This document shows, one piece after another, positions 1 through 9,190 of a stretch of 64,000 nt of DNA. The translations under genes were made by a program, and so were the position numbers. Source of the stretch: Embleya sp049739465 (GTDB taxonomy: Bacteria > Actinomycetota > Actinomycetes > Streptomycetales > Streptomycetaceae); contig NZ_JBMHHY010000019.1 of NCBI RefSeq assembly GCF_049739465.1, positions 1-64,000 of the forward strand, read 5' to 3'. Under the pieces are notes generated by a model. It was given only the letters and a program-made list of their open reading frames with translations, had not been told where the DNA came from and did not search any database. The stretch's first letter is position 1. The number at the start of each line of letters is the position of its first letter.

Positions 1-54
1 AGCAGCCTCGGCTACCGCACGCCCGTCGAATACGAAGCCACACTCGCGGCCTGA
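1..54 (+). CDS. IS3-family transposase, C-terminal end (cut by window start)
   Basis: Only the last 17 codons and the TGA stop are present. They read SLGYRTPVEYEATLAA, the usual C-terminal tail of IS3-family OrfB integrases (LGYxxPxxYE). The 40 bases after the stop (about 71-97) have the look of an IS3 terminal end, beginning TGTCCGTCAAAGCGG, but no partner end is visible inside the window. The intactness of the element cannot be judged. Confidence 0.75.
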   Translation, partial: SSLGYRTPVEYEATLAA

Positions 55-328
55 CCACCACAACGACGGTGTCCGTCAAAGCGGAGCAAGCTCAACCGGC
101 CTGCGCTTCCCCCGGCACCGGCCGAGAATCATCAGGGCCACCGCCGTCCCCGCCCCCGGATCCGACTCGGCGTCACGAATGTAGGCATCCGATGCCCGTA
201 CCGACGCGCGGCCCCGTATACGCCGCCTCCCGCGAGGCCGAGTCCGTGGCAGCCCCTCCGATGTGCTCCGACGGGTCGGGACGTAATCCGATGGCCACCT
301 TCCGCGTGGTGTACCTAGGGTCGGCGGC

Positions 329-550
329 ATGACACACGACCCCGGGGACCCGGCGACGATGACACCGGGGATGGCCGCTCGAATCCGCACGTGGCGAGTC
401 GACGAGGAGTACACCTTTCGCGCCGTCGCCCGGGCCGCGACCGACCTGTGGGGCTCCACCTGGGGCAGCAACCAGGGCTACGGCATGGAACTGTGCATCA
501 CCGCAGCCGAAATGCTCGGAGAAGACCCCCACGCGGACCCGTGGAACTGA
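329..550 (+). CDS. Small conserved hypothetical protein, 73 aa
   Basis: Short soluble protein with no signal peptide or membrane segment. Its core (residues 15-60) contains RIRTWRVDEEYTFRAVA and WGSNQGYGMELC, which looks like a small conserved actinobacterial family of unknown function, and it ends with an acidic GEDPHADPW tail. In-frame ATGs at 329, 359 and 371 are all possible; the conserved part starts just after the last one, so the protein may be only about 59 aa. None has a strong ribosome-binding site. It stands alone between the IS3 end and a gene-poor stretch. The reading frame is well supported; no function is assigned. Confidence 0.65.
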   Translation: MTHDPGDPATMTPGMAARIRTWRVDEEYTFRAVARAATDLWGSTWGSNQGYGMELCITAAEMLGEDPHADPWN

Positions 551-1199
551 CACCCGGCAGGCCGATCCCCGACCGGACCCGAGTCGGTGGTCGGGGCGAC
601 CAGGCGCCACCAGGCGAGAGTCGGGGGCCCACGCCAGGGCCGGGGCCGGATGCGCCCTCGGCCCTGTCGCTTCACAGGCCGACGATCGAACGATGCGACG
701 CGGGACGGACGGCGGCGCAGCGGCGGGCGACAGTGATCAAGCGGCCACCCGCGGCGGCCCCTTCGGGCTCGATCGCCGAAGCCCATGCGTCGGGCGGGCC
801 GTAGCGGACCACCTGCGGAACTTGGTCGGTACGTGTCAGTTGCCCGGACTCGATCCGAGGCTCGCGACCGGGCGCAACGTCGCCGCCCGCTGCCGACGGC
901 CGTCTGCTGCCACGACACCGGACACCCGCACCTTCGGGATCGCCGGATTCACCCGGTGTGAGATACGGGAGACCCGTCACCGGTCGATCGGCTTCATGTC
1001 ACCGCGTATTCGGGACGCCGTCGCCGTGATCGACCGCACGGCGACACCACCACCCGCCCGGACGACCCCGCCCCCCGGTGACAACCCCGCCGATCCTCAC
1101 AGCACCGCGCCGATGCCGATATCCCCGAAGTAGCCGTTGCGCGTGAGCGTTCGACGGGTCGCTCCGACCGTTGCGGTTTGAACGCGCGTCGCAGGATGC
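551..1199. other. Gene-poor stretch, nothing recognised
   Basis: About 650 bases with open frames on both strands but no recognisable protein, start site or repeat. The frames are composition artefacts or old coding remnants too degraded to identify. Confidence 0.4.
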
Positions 1200-1293
1200 C
1201 GGGCCCCGACTGTTCGATCTGCGGTCCCGGAGACTGCCGGTCGTGGACCAACTCCCCGATGGAGACGCGCATATGGACCATGGCATCGTTCGG

Positions 1294-1530
1294 TCACATG
1301 CGCAGCTCGACCACCCGGATGCCGCCGGAGGCCAGACGATGGACACGCCGGGAGAGCACGTAATCGGCCCGATGGGGCGCCGTGTACGTGCGGGCCACGC
1401 GCTCGGCCGCCGCCTCGGCTTCGGCACGACCGCCCGTCACCGCCTCGGGCCTGCGCAACGTCCACACGGTGTCCTCCGCCGCCGGAACCCCCTCCTCGAC
1501 CAGGACGTACCAGGACCCGTCCACCACCAC
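1294..1530 (-). pseudogene. Small hypothetical gene interrupted by an in-frame TGA
   Basis: A GTG start at 1530 has a good ribosome-binding site (GAGGGAG, 1534-1540). The frame encodes 78 residues including WYVLVEEGVP and EAAAERVARTYT, resembling a family of small actinobacterial proteins that often sit beside TnsB-like transposase genes. It stops at TGA 1294-1296 after VVELRM, but the same frame goes on with PNDAMVHMRVSIGELVHD down to about 1210, which reads like the rest of the protein. The TGA may come from a CGA codon by one C-to-T change. It may alternatively be a genuinely shorter protein. It is divergent from the TnsB-like fragment at 1681. Confidence 0.5.
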
Positions 1531-1680
1531 GGGCTCCCTCCCACGCCCGTCGCACCGACGGGGCACCGCCACTCTCGCACGCGCCGCGCCGCACCGCGAC
1601 GAGGCGGGGCGGGGCGAGGCGGGGCGAGGCGCAGGCCGGTGGGCGGCCGGGGCTGCCGAACTTGGGAGGGGTGGAGTGCG

Positions 1681-1986
1681 GTGGGCGAAGTACGGGGCGG
1701 GCGGCCGGTGATGGGGGTCGGCGCGTTCGTCGTCCACCGGGGGCGGACCTGGCAGGTGGTCGCCGTGCAGGGGCAGCGGGTCCACCTGTTGCAGGAGGAC
1801 GGGCAGGAAACGACGCTGCCGGTCGGGCGGTTGTTCGCCGACCCGGGTTTCGAGGTCGCGCAAGGACGAACCGGTCGGCCCCTCGTGGGAACCACGGTGA
1901 CCGACGCCCCCCGGACCACGGTCACCCGGTCCCCGGGGGTTCCCCCCGATGTGAGGACACGTCTTGTGTGGCATGTGCGAGCGTAG
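1681..1986 (+). pseudogene. TnsB/Mu-type transposase, N-terminal fragment
   Basis: From GTG 1681 or ATG 1711 the frame reads VGAFVVHRGRTWQVVAVQG, then VHLLQEDG and LFADPGFEVA. This matches the short N-terminal domain that precedes the helix-turn-helix and DDE core of actinobacterial Mu/TnsB-like transposases. The rest is missing: the frame changes character after about 1870 and stops at 1986, where an oppositely oriented IS3 remnant begins. The IS3 element probably truncated it. A TniB-like ATPase fragment at 14.1-14.4 kb may come from the same type of transposon. Confidence 0.5.
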
Positions 1987-1989
1987 GTG

Positions 1990-2985
1990 GGATCGTCCGC
2001 AGCTCGTCTTCGTGGGCGGTGGGGCCGAGTCGGCCGATTCGGGAGTGGCGGCGTCGGGTGTTGTGTCGGGTGTTGTAACGGCTTGCCCGGCGGAAGGTGT
2101 CGAGTCGGGGGCCTGGCGGTGGGCCGGTGATCGGAGCCTTGGAGCGTCTCGGGTTCGAAGGAGGCGTTGAACGGCTCGGCGGCGGCGTTGTCCGCGGAGT
2201 CGGCGATCGCGCTCGTCGAACGGGTCGGGCCCGCTTCGTGGCTGGCGTCGGGCGAATGCCTCGGACGTGTATCGGGAGCCGTGGTCGCTGTGGAAGGTCG
2301 CTCCGCGCAGGTCGCCGTTCCGCGTGCGGGCGGCGGCGTGGGGGGCGTCGACGACCGGGGCGGCCCGCATGTGGTCGGCTGTCGCCCGGTCGGCGAGCCG
2401 TGGCGGGCACGGGTCGACGATGCTCGCGAGGTGGGCCGGTTTGGCGCCGGTGACGGGCTGGTGGGTGATGTCGCCGACGTGCTTGCGGTTCGGGGTGTCC
2501 GCGGTGGGGTCGCGGCGGATGTGATCGGCCACCGTCGGTGCCGCGGGATCGGAGAGGGTGGTGCGGTGTTTCCTGCGCGGATGCAGGCCCGCGATGTGAT
2601 GCGCGCGCACCACGCGTTCGACCCGTTCGTGGTCGACCCGGATTGCGGCGTCTTGGAGTTCGGCGGTGACGCGCGCCGAGCCGTGGGTCTGGTGGAATCG
2701 ACGTGGATCCGTCGGAACCGGGCGGCGGGACGCGCGTCGGTCTTTGTCCTCACGGTGCGGGCCGGGGCGGCGTTCGCCCATGGGTGGAACCCGGGTCCGG
2801 AGAGTTCCGGGACCCGGCGGAGCCGCTTGACGGCGTAGCGGCGTCGGTGGTCGGCGACGCACGCGAAGCGGTTCGTCGGCGCGTCTCGCCCGCGAAATTT
2901 TTGGCCGCCCGGCGCAGGATCTCTTGTTCCTGCCGCGACTCGGTGTTCTCCGTGCGCAGGGTCTGGTTCTCGGCTTCCGGCGGCG
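1990..2985 (-). pseudogene. Degenerate IS3-family element (OrfA end + OrfB)
   Basis: Reading leftwards, 2977-2884 encodes the OrfA tail (ENQTLRTEN, EILRRAAKNFA). OrfB follows: HGSARVTAELQDA, VERVVRAHHIAGLHPRRK, then the DDE core with DITHQP (first Asp), GATFHSDHGSRYTSEAF (second Asp) and NAAAEPFNASF (Glu), ending with RYNTRHNTRRRHSRIG. The pieces lie in at least three frames, so no functional integrase is made. Catalytic-core residues remain recognisable, so the damage is moderate rather than ancient. Confidence 0.8.
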
Positions 2986-3274
2986 TGGCCGGCGCCGATC
3001 GGGTCGTGGGCGCGGGCGTCCTGTCGTTGCCCCGCCTGCCTTTCGTCACGCGAATCCGACTATGCGGCGTTTCGGCGTCGGCACCCGGATCGGCGGCGGT
3101 CGAGGCGATCGTCGCTCCGGGCCGCGGGTGATGCGTCGCGACCGCGACCCGCCTCGAACTCGGGCGGATGGTGCTTCATCCCCGCGGGGGCTCCGTTCTC
3201 CCGGAGCATCAGGATCCGGTGTCTTCGATGTCCTCGCATCGGGGGGATGCCCGACCCGCTCGCGGCCGCCGGCG

Positions 3275-3943
3275 TCAGGGCGATCGTGGGAGCGAGGCGA
3301 GGATGGCGTCGAGACCGAACTCGAAGACGTCCCGCTGGGTGAAGGTCGGGAAGTCGACGGTGGTGGCGTGCATCGCCGGGTACACCTCGGCCGGGAGGCG
3401 GGCCCACTGTTGGCGGACTCGTTCCCAGTGCTGCGGGTCCTCGTCCCAGGCCCGGCGGACGGGGTAGAGCGTGGCGCAGCCGAGGACGAAGCGGATCAGC
3501 GTGGCCAGCAGGCCGATCGCCGTCCGGTGGTCGATGCGCAGTCGCGCCAGGCGGGCATAGACCTGCTCGGACATGCGGGCCTCGACCTCGCCGACTCCGT
3601 CGGAGGGGGCGTTGATCCGCAGGATGGCCGGGTGCGTGATGAACAGTTCGAAGTAGGCGCGCATCAGCTGCCGGAGCCATGCGACGTCGTCGAGGCCGGG
3701 GTCGGGCCATTGGAATCGGCTCAGCAGCTCTGCGGTGACCGCGAGGAGGATCGCGTCCTTGTCGCGGAAGTACGTGTAGAGCGACATCGGGCGGACGCCC
3801 AGTCGGTCGGCGAGCCGGCGGATGGTCACCGCGTCCAGTCCGTCGCGGTCGATCAGTTCGATCGCCGCGTGGACGATGGCCTCGGGGCTGAGGGTGCCGC
3901 GGGGTGCGCGAGCGGGCGTTGTCTTGTGCCTGGGCGACGACAT
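3275..3943 (-). CDS. TetR-family transcriptional regulator
   Basis: 222-residue cytoplasmic repressor-type regulator. The DNA-binding helix-turn-helix is at residues 40-59 (TIRRLADRLGVRPMSLYTYF); the C-terminal ligand-binding part (about 80-210) includes WLRQLMRAYFELF and resembles the TetR_C_1 type. The ATG at 3943 is preferred because AGGA lies about 8 bases upstream and the conserved domain starts soon after; the frame is open further upstream. It is divergent from the S9 peptidase/serine hydrolase pair, with only 88 bp between the starts, and a palindrome at 3987-3999 lies in that gap. It probably represses the pair and itself. Ligand unknown. Confidence 0.92.
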   Translation of the reverse strand: MSSPRHKTTPARAPRGTLSPEAIVHAAIELIDRDGLDAVTIRRLADRLGVRPMSLYTYFRDKDAILLAVTAELLSRFQWPDPGLDDVAWLRQLMRAYFELFITHPAILRINAPSDGVGEVEARMSEQVYARLARLRIDHRTAIGLLATLIRFVLGCATLYPVRRAWDEDPQHWERVRQQWARLPAEVYPAMHATTVDFPTFTQRDVFEFGLDAILASLPRSP

Positions 3944-3986
3944 TGGGGTTCCTGATTCGTTCGGGACACCAGTTCCATCACTGTAC

Positions 3987-3999
3987 CGTACGTTGTACG
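3987..3999. promoter_or_regulatory. Probable TetR operator
   Basis: Perfect inverted repeat CGTAC-GTT-GTACG in the 88-bp gap between the divergent TetR gene and the S9 peptidase gene, the classic position for a TetR-family operator. It lies about 35 bp from the peptidase start and would overlap the promoter region. Confidence 0.5.
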
Positions 4000-4031
4000 T
4001 TTCCTGGGTCGAGACCGATTCAGGAGGCCGG

Positions 4032-6314
4032 ATGTCCGCGGACGCACTCCCCACCATTGCCTACGACCGAGCTGAGCGGCTGCTGCTGCACAACCGATCC
4101 CGGCTCGCCCTGCGGGCCAAGGCGAAGCCCGTGTGGATCGGCGGCGGCGAGAGGTTCTGGTACCGGGTCGAGACCGAGCGGGGCGGCGAGTTCGTGCTGG
4201 TCGACCCCGCCGCCGGGACCCGGGGGCCGGCGTTCGACCCCGAACGGCTCGCCGCCGCGCTGGCGTCGGCCGCCGGCCGGCCGGTCCAGCCGTACGCGCT
4301 GCCGTTCCGTGCGGTCGAGTTCGCGGACGGGGCGGTCGCGTTCGACGCGTTCGACGCGCGCTGGACCTGCCGGCTGGCCGACTACCGGTGCGCGCGGGAC
4401 GACAAGCACGCCCAACCCTCACCGCTGGAGGTCGCCTCGCCGGACAAGAAGTGGGCGGCGTTTCGCCGCGGCCACGACCTGTGGGTGCGTTCGGCCGAGA
4501 CGGGCGAGGAGTTCGCGCTCACCGCCGACGGCACCGCGGATCGAAGCTACGCGGGCCAACCCGACGCGGCGGTCCCCACGCACCTGCTCGGCAAGCTCGG
4601 CCTCGCGGACATGCCGCCGGCGCTGCTGTGGTCGCCGGACTCGGCGCGCGTCCTCACCCACCGCACCGACCAGAGCGGTGTCGCCCTGATGCATCTGGTC
4701 GAAGCCGTGCCGCCGGATGGCGGCCGGCCGCGCCTGCGCAGCTACCACTACCCGATGCCCGGCGAGCCGGTGACCCGCGGCGAGTGGATCGTCTTCGACG
4801 TCGCGTCCCGGACCGCGACACCCGCCAAGGCCGACCCGTTCCTGCTGCCCTACATGTCGCCTTTCACGCTGAAGAAGGCGTGGTGGGCCAAGGACAGCGC
4901 GGCCGTCTACTACCTGGATCAGCCCCGCGACCCGCGGACGCTGCGGCTGCACGCACTGGACCCGGCGACCGGCGAGGTGCGCACCCTGATCGAGGAGCAC
5001 GGCGACACGCGGGTGGAGGCCGCGCAGGAGATCACCCAGAAGCCGATCGTGCACGTGCTCGCCGGCGGCCGCGAGACGCTGTGGTATTCCCAGCGCGACG
5101 GCTGGGGGCACCTGTACCGCTACCGGGACGGGGCGCCGGTCGAACAGCTCACCCGAGGGCCGTTCGCGGTGCAGGAGATCGTGCACGTCGACGAGGCGGA
5201 ACGGGTCGCGTACGCCGTCGTCTCGGGACTGGTCCGGGCCGACCCGTACCGGCGCTCGCTGGTCCGGGTCGGCCTGGACGGCGGCGGGATCATCAAGCTC
5301 ACCGACGACGATCTGGACCACGTGATCACCGCGCCGGAACACGGCCGCTGGTTCGTCGACTCCGCGTCGACCGTCGACACCCCGCCGACGATCGCCGTGC
5401 GCGACCGGGGCGGAGCCGTGCTGGTCGAGCTGGAACAGGCCGACATCACACCGCTGCTGGCCGCCGGCTGGACGCCCCCGGAGCGGGTCGCGACCCTGGC
5501 CGCCGACGGCGTCACCGAGATCTACGGCGTCCTGTACAAGCCCCACGGCTTCGACGCCGCGCAGCGCTACCCGGTGATCGACCACCCCTACCCGGGCCCG
5601 CAGATCCACCGGGTGGCGGCCTCCTTCGACCCGGGCGCCTACGGCCACGACGCCGAGGCGGTGGCGGCGCTGGGCTTCGCGGTGCTGGCCGTCGACGGCC
5701 GCGGAACACCCGGCCGGGACAAAGCCTTCCACGACCACGCCCACCGCAACATGGGCGGCGCGGGCGCACTCGAAGACCATGTCGCGGCGCTGCGCCAACT
5801 CGCGAAGACGCGTCCGTGGCTGGACCTGGACCGGGTCGGCGTCTTCGGCGTCTCCGGCGGGGGATTCACCACCGCCCGCGCCCTCCTGGCCTTCCCCGAC
5901 TTCTACAAGGTCGGCGTGGCCGAGGCCGGCAACCACGACAACCGCTACTACCACGCGCTGTGGGCCGAGGCCTACGACGGACCGTTCGACCCGGACGCCG
6001 GGGCCCGGCTGTCCAACACCGAGCTGGCCGGGAACCTGGCCGGGAAACTCCTGCTCGTCCACGGCGACATGGACGACAACGTGACACCGCATCTGACCAT
6101 GCGGCTGGTCGACGCGCTGATCGCCGCGAACAAGGACTTCGACCTGCTGATCGTCCCCGGCGTCGAACACAGCTTCCTCGGCCGCAAAGGCTACGTCACC
6201 CGCCGCCGCTGGGACTACCTGGTACGCCACCTCATGCACCGCGAGCCACCGGCCGGCTACCGGCCGGCGGACGTCCCGCTCTCCCCGGAACTGCTCGAAA
6301 CCCTCTTCGGCTGA
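4032..6314 (+). CDS. S9-family prolyl oligopeptidase / dipeptidyl peptidase IV-like enzyme
   Basis: 760-residue serine peptidase, full length for the family. An N-terminal DPP IV-type beta-propeller (about 90-480) is followed by an alpha/beta-hydrolase domain (about 510-760). The catalytic triad is visible: Ser608 in GVSGGGF, Asp681 in HGDMDDNV, His713 in GVEHSF. No signal peptide is seen, so it is probably cytoplasmic and acts on short peptides. ATG 4032 is chosen because CAGGAGG lies 5-11 bases upstream; the frame is open further upstream but that overlaps the TetR gene. The serine hydrolase gene follows after 19 bp, so the two probably form an operon under the divergent TetR regulator. Exact cleavage specificity cannot be read from sequence. 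Confidence 0.93.
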   Translation: MSADALPTIAYDRAERLLLHNRSRLALRAKAKPVWIGGGERFWYRVETERGGEFVLVDPAAGTRGPAFDPERLAAALASAAGRPVQPYALPFRAVEFADGAVAFDAFDARWTCRLADYRCARDDKHAQPSPLEVASPDKKWAAFRRGHDLWVRSAETGEEFALTADGTADRSYAGQPDAAVPTHLLGKLGLADMPPALLWSPDSARVLTHRTDQSGVALMHLVEAVPPDGGRPRLRSYHYPMPGEPVTRGEWIVFDVASRTATPAKADPFLLPYMSPFTLKKAWWAKDSAAVYYLDQPRDPRTLRLHALDPATGEVRTLIEEHGDTRVEAAQEITQKPIVHVLAGGRETLWYSQRDGWGHLYRYRDGAPVEQLTRGPFAVQEIVHVDEAERVAYAVVSGLVRADPYRRSLVRVGLDGGGIIKLTDDDLDHVITAPEHGRWFVDSASTVDTPPTIAVRDRGGAVLVELEQADITPLLAAGWTPPERVATLAADGVTEIYGVLYKPHGFDAAQRYPVIDHPYPGPQIHRVAASFDPGAYGHDAEAVAALGFAVLAVDGRGTPGRDKAFHDHAHRNMGGAGALEDHVAALRQLAKTRPWLDLDRVGVFGVSGGGFTTARALLAFPDFYKVGVAEAGNHDNRYYHALWAEAYDGPFDPDAGARLSNTELAGNLAGKLLLVHGDMDDNVTPHLTMRLVDALIAANKDFDLLIVPGVEHSFLGRKGYVTRRRWDYLVRHLMHREPPAGYRPADVPLSPELLETLFG

Positions 6315-6333
6315 CATGGACAGGAGCCTCCCC

Positions 6334-7680
6334 ATGCCCACCTTCTCCGCCCGCGCCCTCCAAGACCTCTGCGACCACAGCCGCGAACGACTCGGCGTCA
6401 CCGGCGCCCAGATCGCCCTCTCCAGCGCCGACGGGCTCCTGCAGGCCGTCTCCGGGACCGCGAACGCCGAACTCGGCACGCCGGTCACCCACGACACCGT
6501 CTTCCAGATCGGCTCCACCACCAAGGTCTACACGGCCGCGCTGGTGATGCAACTGGCCGACGCCGGCCTGGTCGACCTCGACGCGCCCGTCACACACCAC
6601 CTGCCGGGCCTGCCGCTCGCCGCCGGCGGGCAGTGGCGCGAGATCACCCCCCGCCGGCTGATGTCGATGACCAGCGGCCTGGACAACGGACCGTACACCG
6701 ACACCGGCCGCAACGACGACGCCGTCGCCCGCTACATCGACCTCCTCGCCGACATCCCGCTCACCTTCGCCCCGGGATCGTCGTACGGCTACAGCAACGC
6801 CTCGACGAACGTGTCCGGGCTGCTGATCGAGGCACTCACCGGTCAGTGCTGGGACGAGGCACTGCGCGACCGGCTGCTGCGCCCGGCCGGGCTCGTCGAA
6901 TCGGTCAGCCTGTTCGAGGAACTGCCCTACCATCGCGTGGCGGTGGGCCACGTCGACGGCGTGGTCCGGCCGTGGTGCTTCGCCCGAGGGTGCGGCCCGG
7001 CCGGCTCGTCACTGGCCACCTCGGCCCGCGACCTCGCCCGCTTCGGGAGCCTGTTCCTGCGCCGGGGCCTGGCCGAGGACGCCACCGTCGTGCTGTCCGC
7101 CGACGCCGTCGCCACCATGGAATCACCGCAGGTGGACGTGCCGGCGCGGGTCTTCGCCGACTCCTGGTGCGTGGGCCCCTACCGCAAGGTCTGGGACGGC
7201 GTGGAAGTCTTCGGGCACAGCGGTACCACCCCGAACGGATCGTCCTGCCTGCTCTGGGTGCCGGCCCTGGACGTGGCGGTGGCGACGACCGTGAACACGC
7301 CGCACCGGGGCTACCCGTTCGCCGACGCGGTCTTCGACACGGTCTTCCGGGACTGGCTCGGCGTCGCGAAACCGCAGCGGCCCGTCCCCGACCCCGGCCT
7401 GGAGATCGACCCGTCGGCGTACACCGGGACATACGACGCCCACGGCGTCCACTACGCGGTCACCACAGCCGCCGGCACCCTGCTGCTGGACGCCCACGGC
7501 ACCGGCACCGGCGCCGGGAAGATCCACACCGAACTGCTGCCGATCGCCGACCACCGCTTCCTGCCCGCCGACGACGCCGTCACCAGCCACCACACCTGGG
7601 ACATCGCCTTCACCATCGGCACCGACGGGCAGGCCACCCTGCTGCACAACGGCGCGTTCACCGCCCGCCGCACCGCCTGA
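6334..7680 (+). CDS. Serine hydrolase of the class C beta-lactamase/esterase superfamily
   Basis: 448-residue penicillin-binding-protein-like hydrolase. The motifs are Ser61-x-x-Lys64 in GSTTKVY, Tyr153-x-Asn155 in YGYSNAS, and His295-Ser-Gly in FGHSGTTP, the third motif. No signal peptide, unlike secreted beta-lactamases, so an intracellular esterase or peptide hydrolase is more likely than a resistance enzyme. The C-terminal 90 residues form a small lipocalin-like tail common in this group. ATG 6334 follows CAGGAG with 7-base spacing; ATG 6316 is possible but lacks a site. Downstream of the S9 peptidase with 19 bp between, suggesting joint peptide or ester turnover. Confidence 0.9.
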   Translation: MPTFSARALQDLCDHSRERLGVTGAQIALSSADGLLQAVSGTANAELGTPVTHDTVFQIGSTTKVYTAALVMQLADAGLVDLDAPVTHHLPGLPLAAGGQWREITPRRLMSMTSGLDNGPYTDTGRNDDAVARYIDLLADIPLTFAPGSSYGYSNASTNVSGLLIEALTGQCWDEALRDRLLRPAGLVESVSLFEELPYHRVAVGHVDGVVRPWCFARGCGPAGSSLATSARDLARFGSLFLRRGLAEDATVVLSADAVATMESPQVDVPARVFADSWCVGPYRKVWDGVEVFGHSGTTPNGSSCLLWVPALDVAVATTVNTPHRGYPFADAVFDTVFRDWLGVAKPQRPVPDPGLEIDPSAYTGTYDAHGVHYAVTTAAGTLLLDAHGTGTGAGKIHTELLPIADHRFLPADDAVTSHHTWDIAFTIGTDGQATLLHNGAFTARRTA

Positions 7681-7890
7681 CGGACGGAGGTTCCGGGTCA
7701 TGGGAGTACACCGCCCCGAAACACCTCGCCCGCCACCCCGGCTCCACTACCACCACCCCGACTCCACTCCCGCCACCAGCGCAACAGCACGGGGTGCCGA
7801 GAATCCGGCGTCGGCTCCCGCTGAGGGCGGCGTTCGGTTCACACTGGGGACGACGAGATGTCCGGGGATGGAGAGTGTGTGGTGGAGCCG

Positions 7891-8145
7891 ATGACGACGG
7901 TGGTGCGCGGCCGGGTGGTCGAGCTGCCGGGAACACTGGACGAGACCCGACGGGCGCTGCCGGTCGAGCGGCGCGCAGAGTTCGACGCGGTGATCGGAGG
8001 CACCCCGATCGCACAATTGACGCAGGTCGCAGCGGTGTGGGCCCTGCCCGTCGAGGCACGCGCGGACGCCGACGCCGCGATCGCACGGGTCGAGGCCGGC
8101 GACTTCGACGGCATGTTCAACCTCGACGGGACACCGGTGCGGTGA
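7891..8145 (+). CDS. Putative antitoxin of a type II toxin-antitoxin pair
   Basis: 84-residue acidic protein with DETRRALPVERRAEFDAVI near its start, then PVEARADADAAIARV, and ending FDGMFNLDG. It belongs to a family regularly encoded just before small RelE/ParE-like toxins in actinomycetes. ATG 7891 has GGAG at a suitable distance; ATG 7858 would add 11 residues. Its TGA (8143-8145) overlaps the toxin GTG (8142-8144), implying translational coupling. No DNA-binding domain is obvious, so autoregulation is uncertain. Confidence 0.65.
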   Translation: MTTVVRGRVVELPGTLDETRRALPVERRAEFDAVIGGTPIAQLTQVAAVWALPVEARADADAAIARVEAGDFDGMFNLDGTPVR

Positions 8146-8420
8146 GCTACCGGGTCCGACTCACCGACGAGACCCGCAACACCCACAGCCGGCTCACCCC
8201 CGCCCGGAGGCAGGCCTTCGACCGCGGCATCTCCGACATCGCCGACGACCCCTACCGGCGCGGCACCGCCCCCGAAGGCAAGGACCCCGACCGCCGCACC
8301 GCCGCGTTCGGACCCGTGATCGTCGCCTACATGATCCACGGCAACATCCTCACCGTCACCGCCCTCCACATCATCCCCGCCCGAACCCACCCCGCCCGAA
8401 CAGCGACCGCCCGAACGTGA
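8142..8420 (+). CDS. Putative RelE/ParE-fold toxin
   Basis: 92-residue basic protein starting with GTG inside the antitoxin stop. Small size, an early arginine-rich helix (RLTPARRQAFDRGISDIA), the strand FGPVIVAYMIHGNILTVTALHII and a basic tail fit the RelE/ParE mRNA-interferase or gyrase-toxin fold. Family membership is inferred from architecture and context. Overlap with the upstream acidic gene is the typical toxin-antitoxin arrangement. The target (ribosome-bound mRNA or gyrase) cannot be told apart here. Confidence 0.65.
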   Translation: MSYRVRLTDETRNTHSRLTPARRQAFDRGISDIADDPYRRGTAPEGKDPDRRTAAFGPVIVAYMIHGNILTVTALHIIPARTHPARTATART

Positions 8421-8645
8421 CCGCGCCCCCGACCCCCACCCGAACCATTCCGACAACGACTCGAGGGGCACCGTTCGCGTTGCGGCGCAGGGCAATCCGG
8501 CCGGGGCCCGGCCTGTCAGCCGACGTCCGCAGTCTCGGACCGCTTCGACAGGGCCCGTTCGTTCGTCGACGGACGAGCGGCGACCGACGATCTCGGCGGT
8601 CGACGGACGCTGCGGATCGACGGACGGTGACCCGGACACCGGGTA

Positions 8646-9190
8646 TCAGTTGCCGAGATCGAACACGCCCCACGTGGTGAACGGCTCGGCCTGGACGTAG
8701 ATCCTGCTTCCCCGGCCGACGACCGGGGGCGGAGCCGTCGGGCAGGGTGAGCAGGCCGACGTCCGTCGGCTCGACGGACGCTTCGGCGAGCTCACCGTGG
8801 GCGAGTCGGTCCCGCTGCTCGCCGTAGCCGCCGTAGAAGACCACCCGATCGCCGCGGACGGCCACCGCCTTGGCGCCCCGTACACGGTTCGCCCGCACCG
8901 TCACCGGCCCGTCGGGGCGGTCGGGGCGTATCTCGACGAGCGGGTGTACGGGCACGCCCAGGCGACGGTGCCCGACACGTTCAGGGCGTAGCAGTCGAAC
9001 AGACCGGGGATGCCCGCGCCGTCCGACGTCCAGACGAGCCGGCCCGCGGCGCTCCACCGGCGGATTCCGGCCGGGTTCTCGTCGAAGTGCCCGACCCAGA
9101 CGTGGCCGGCCTCGTCCGCGAGCAGGTGCTCGATGGCGTCGCCGACGGAAAAGGACTTCGAAGGTCCCGAGCCCGAAGTGGTCCTCCAGA
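8646..9190 (-). pseudogene. Frameshifted hypothetical gene (beta-propeller-like)
   Basis: Coherent protein text runs leftwards through several frames: GDAIEHLLADEAGHVWVGHF, NPAGIRRWSAAGRLVW and FDCYALNVSG (about 9170-8960), then ANRVRGAKAVAVRGDRVVFY and LLTLPDGSAP in a second frame, and GRGSRIYVQAEPFTTWGVFDLG ending at 8646 in a third. At least two frameshifts separate the blocks. The pattern of repeated strands is like a family of actinobacterial cytosolic proteins of unknown function. No intact product is expected. The 425 bases beyond its upstream end (9191-9615) hold nothing else recognisable. Confidence 0.6.

Noticed and set aside
4419..6524. 701-codon open frame antisense to the S9 peptidase gene
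   Set aside because: Mirror of a high-GC gene; no recognisable motif, and the sense strand carries a complete catalytic triad.
6633..8420. 595-codon frame covering serine hydrolase and toxin
   Set aside because: Only its last 92 codons are real (the toxin starting at GTG 8142); the upstream part is an off-frame shadow of the serine hydrolase.
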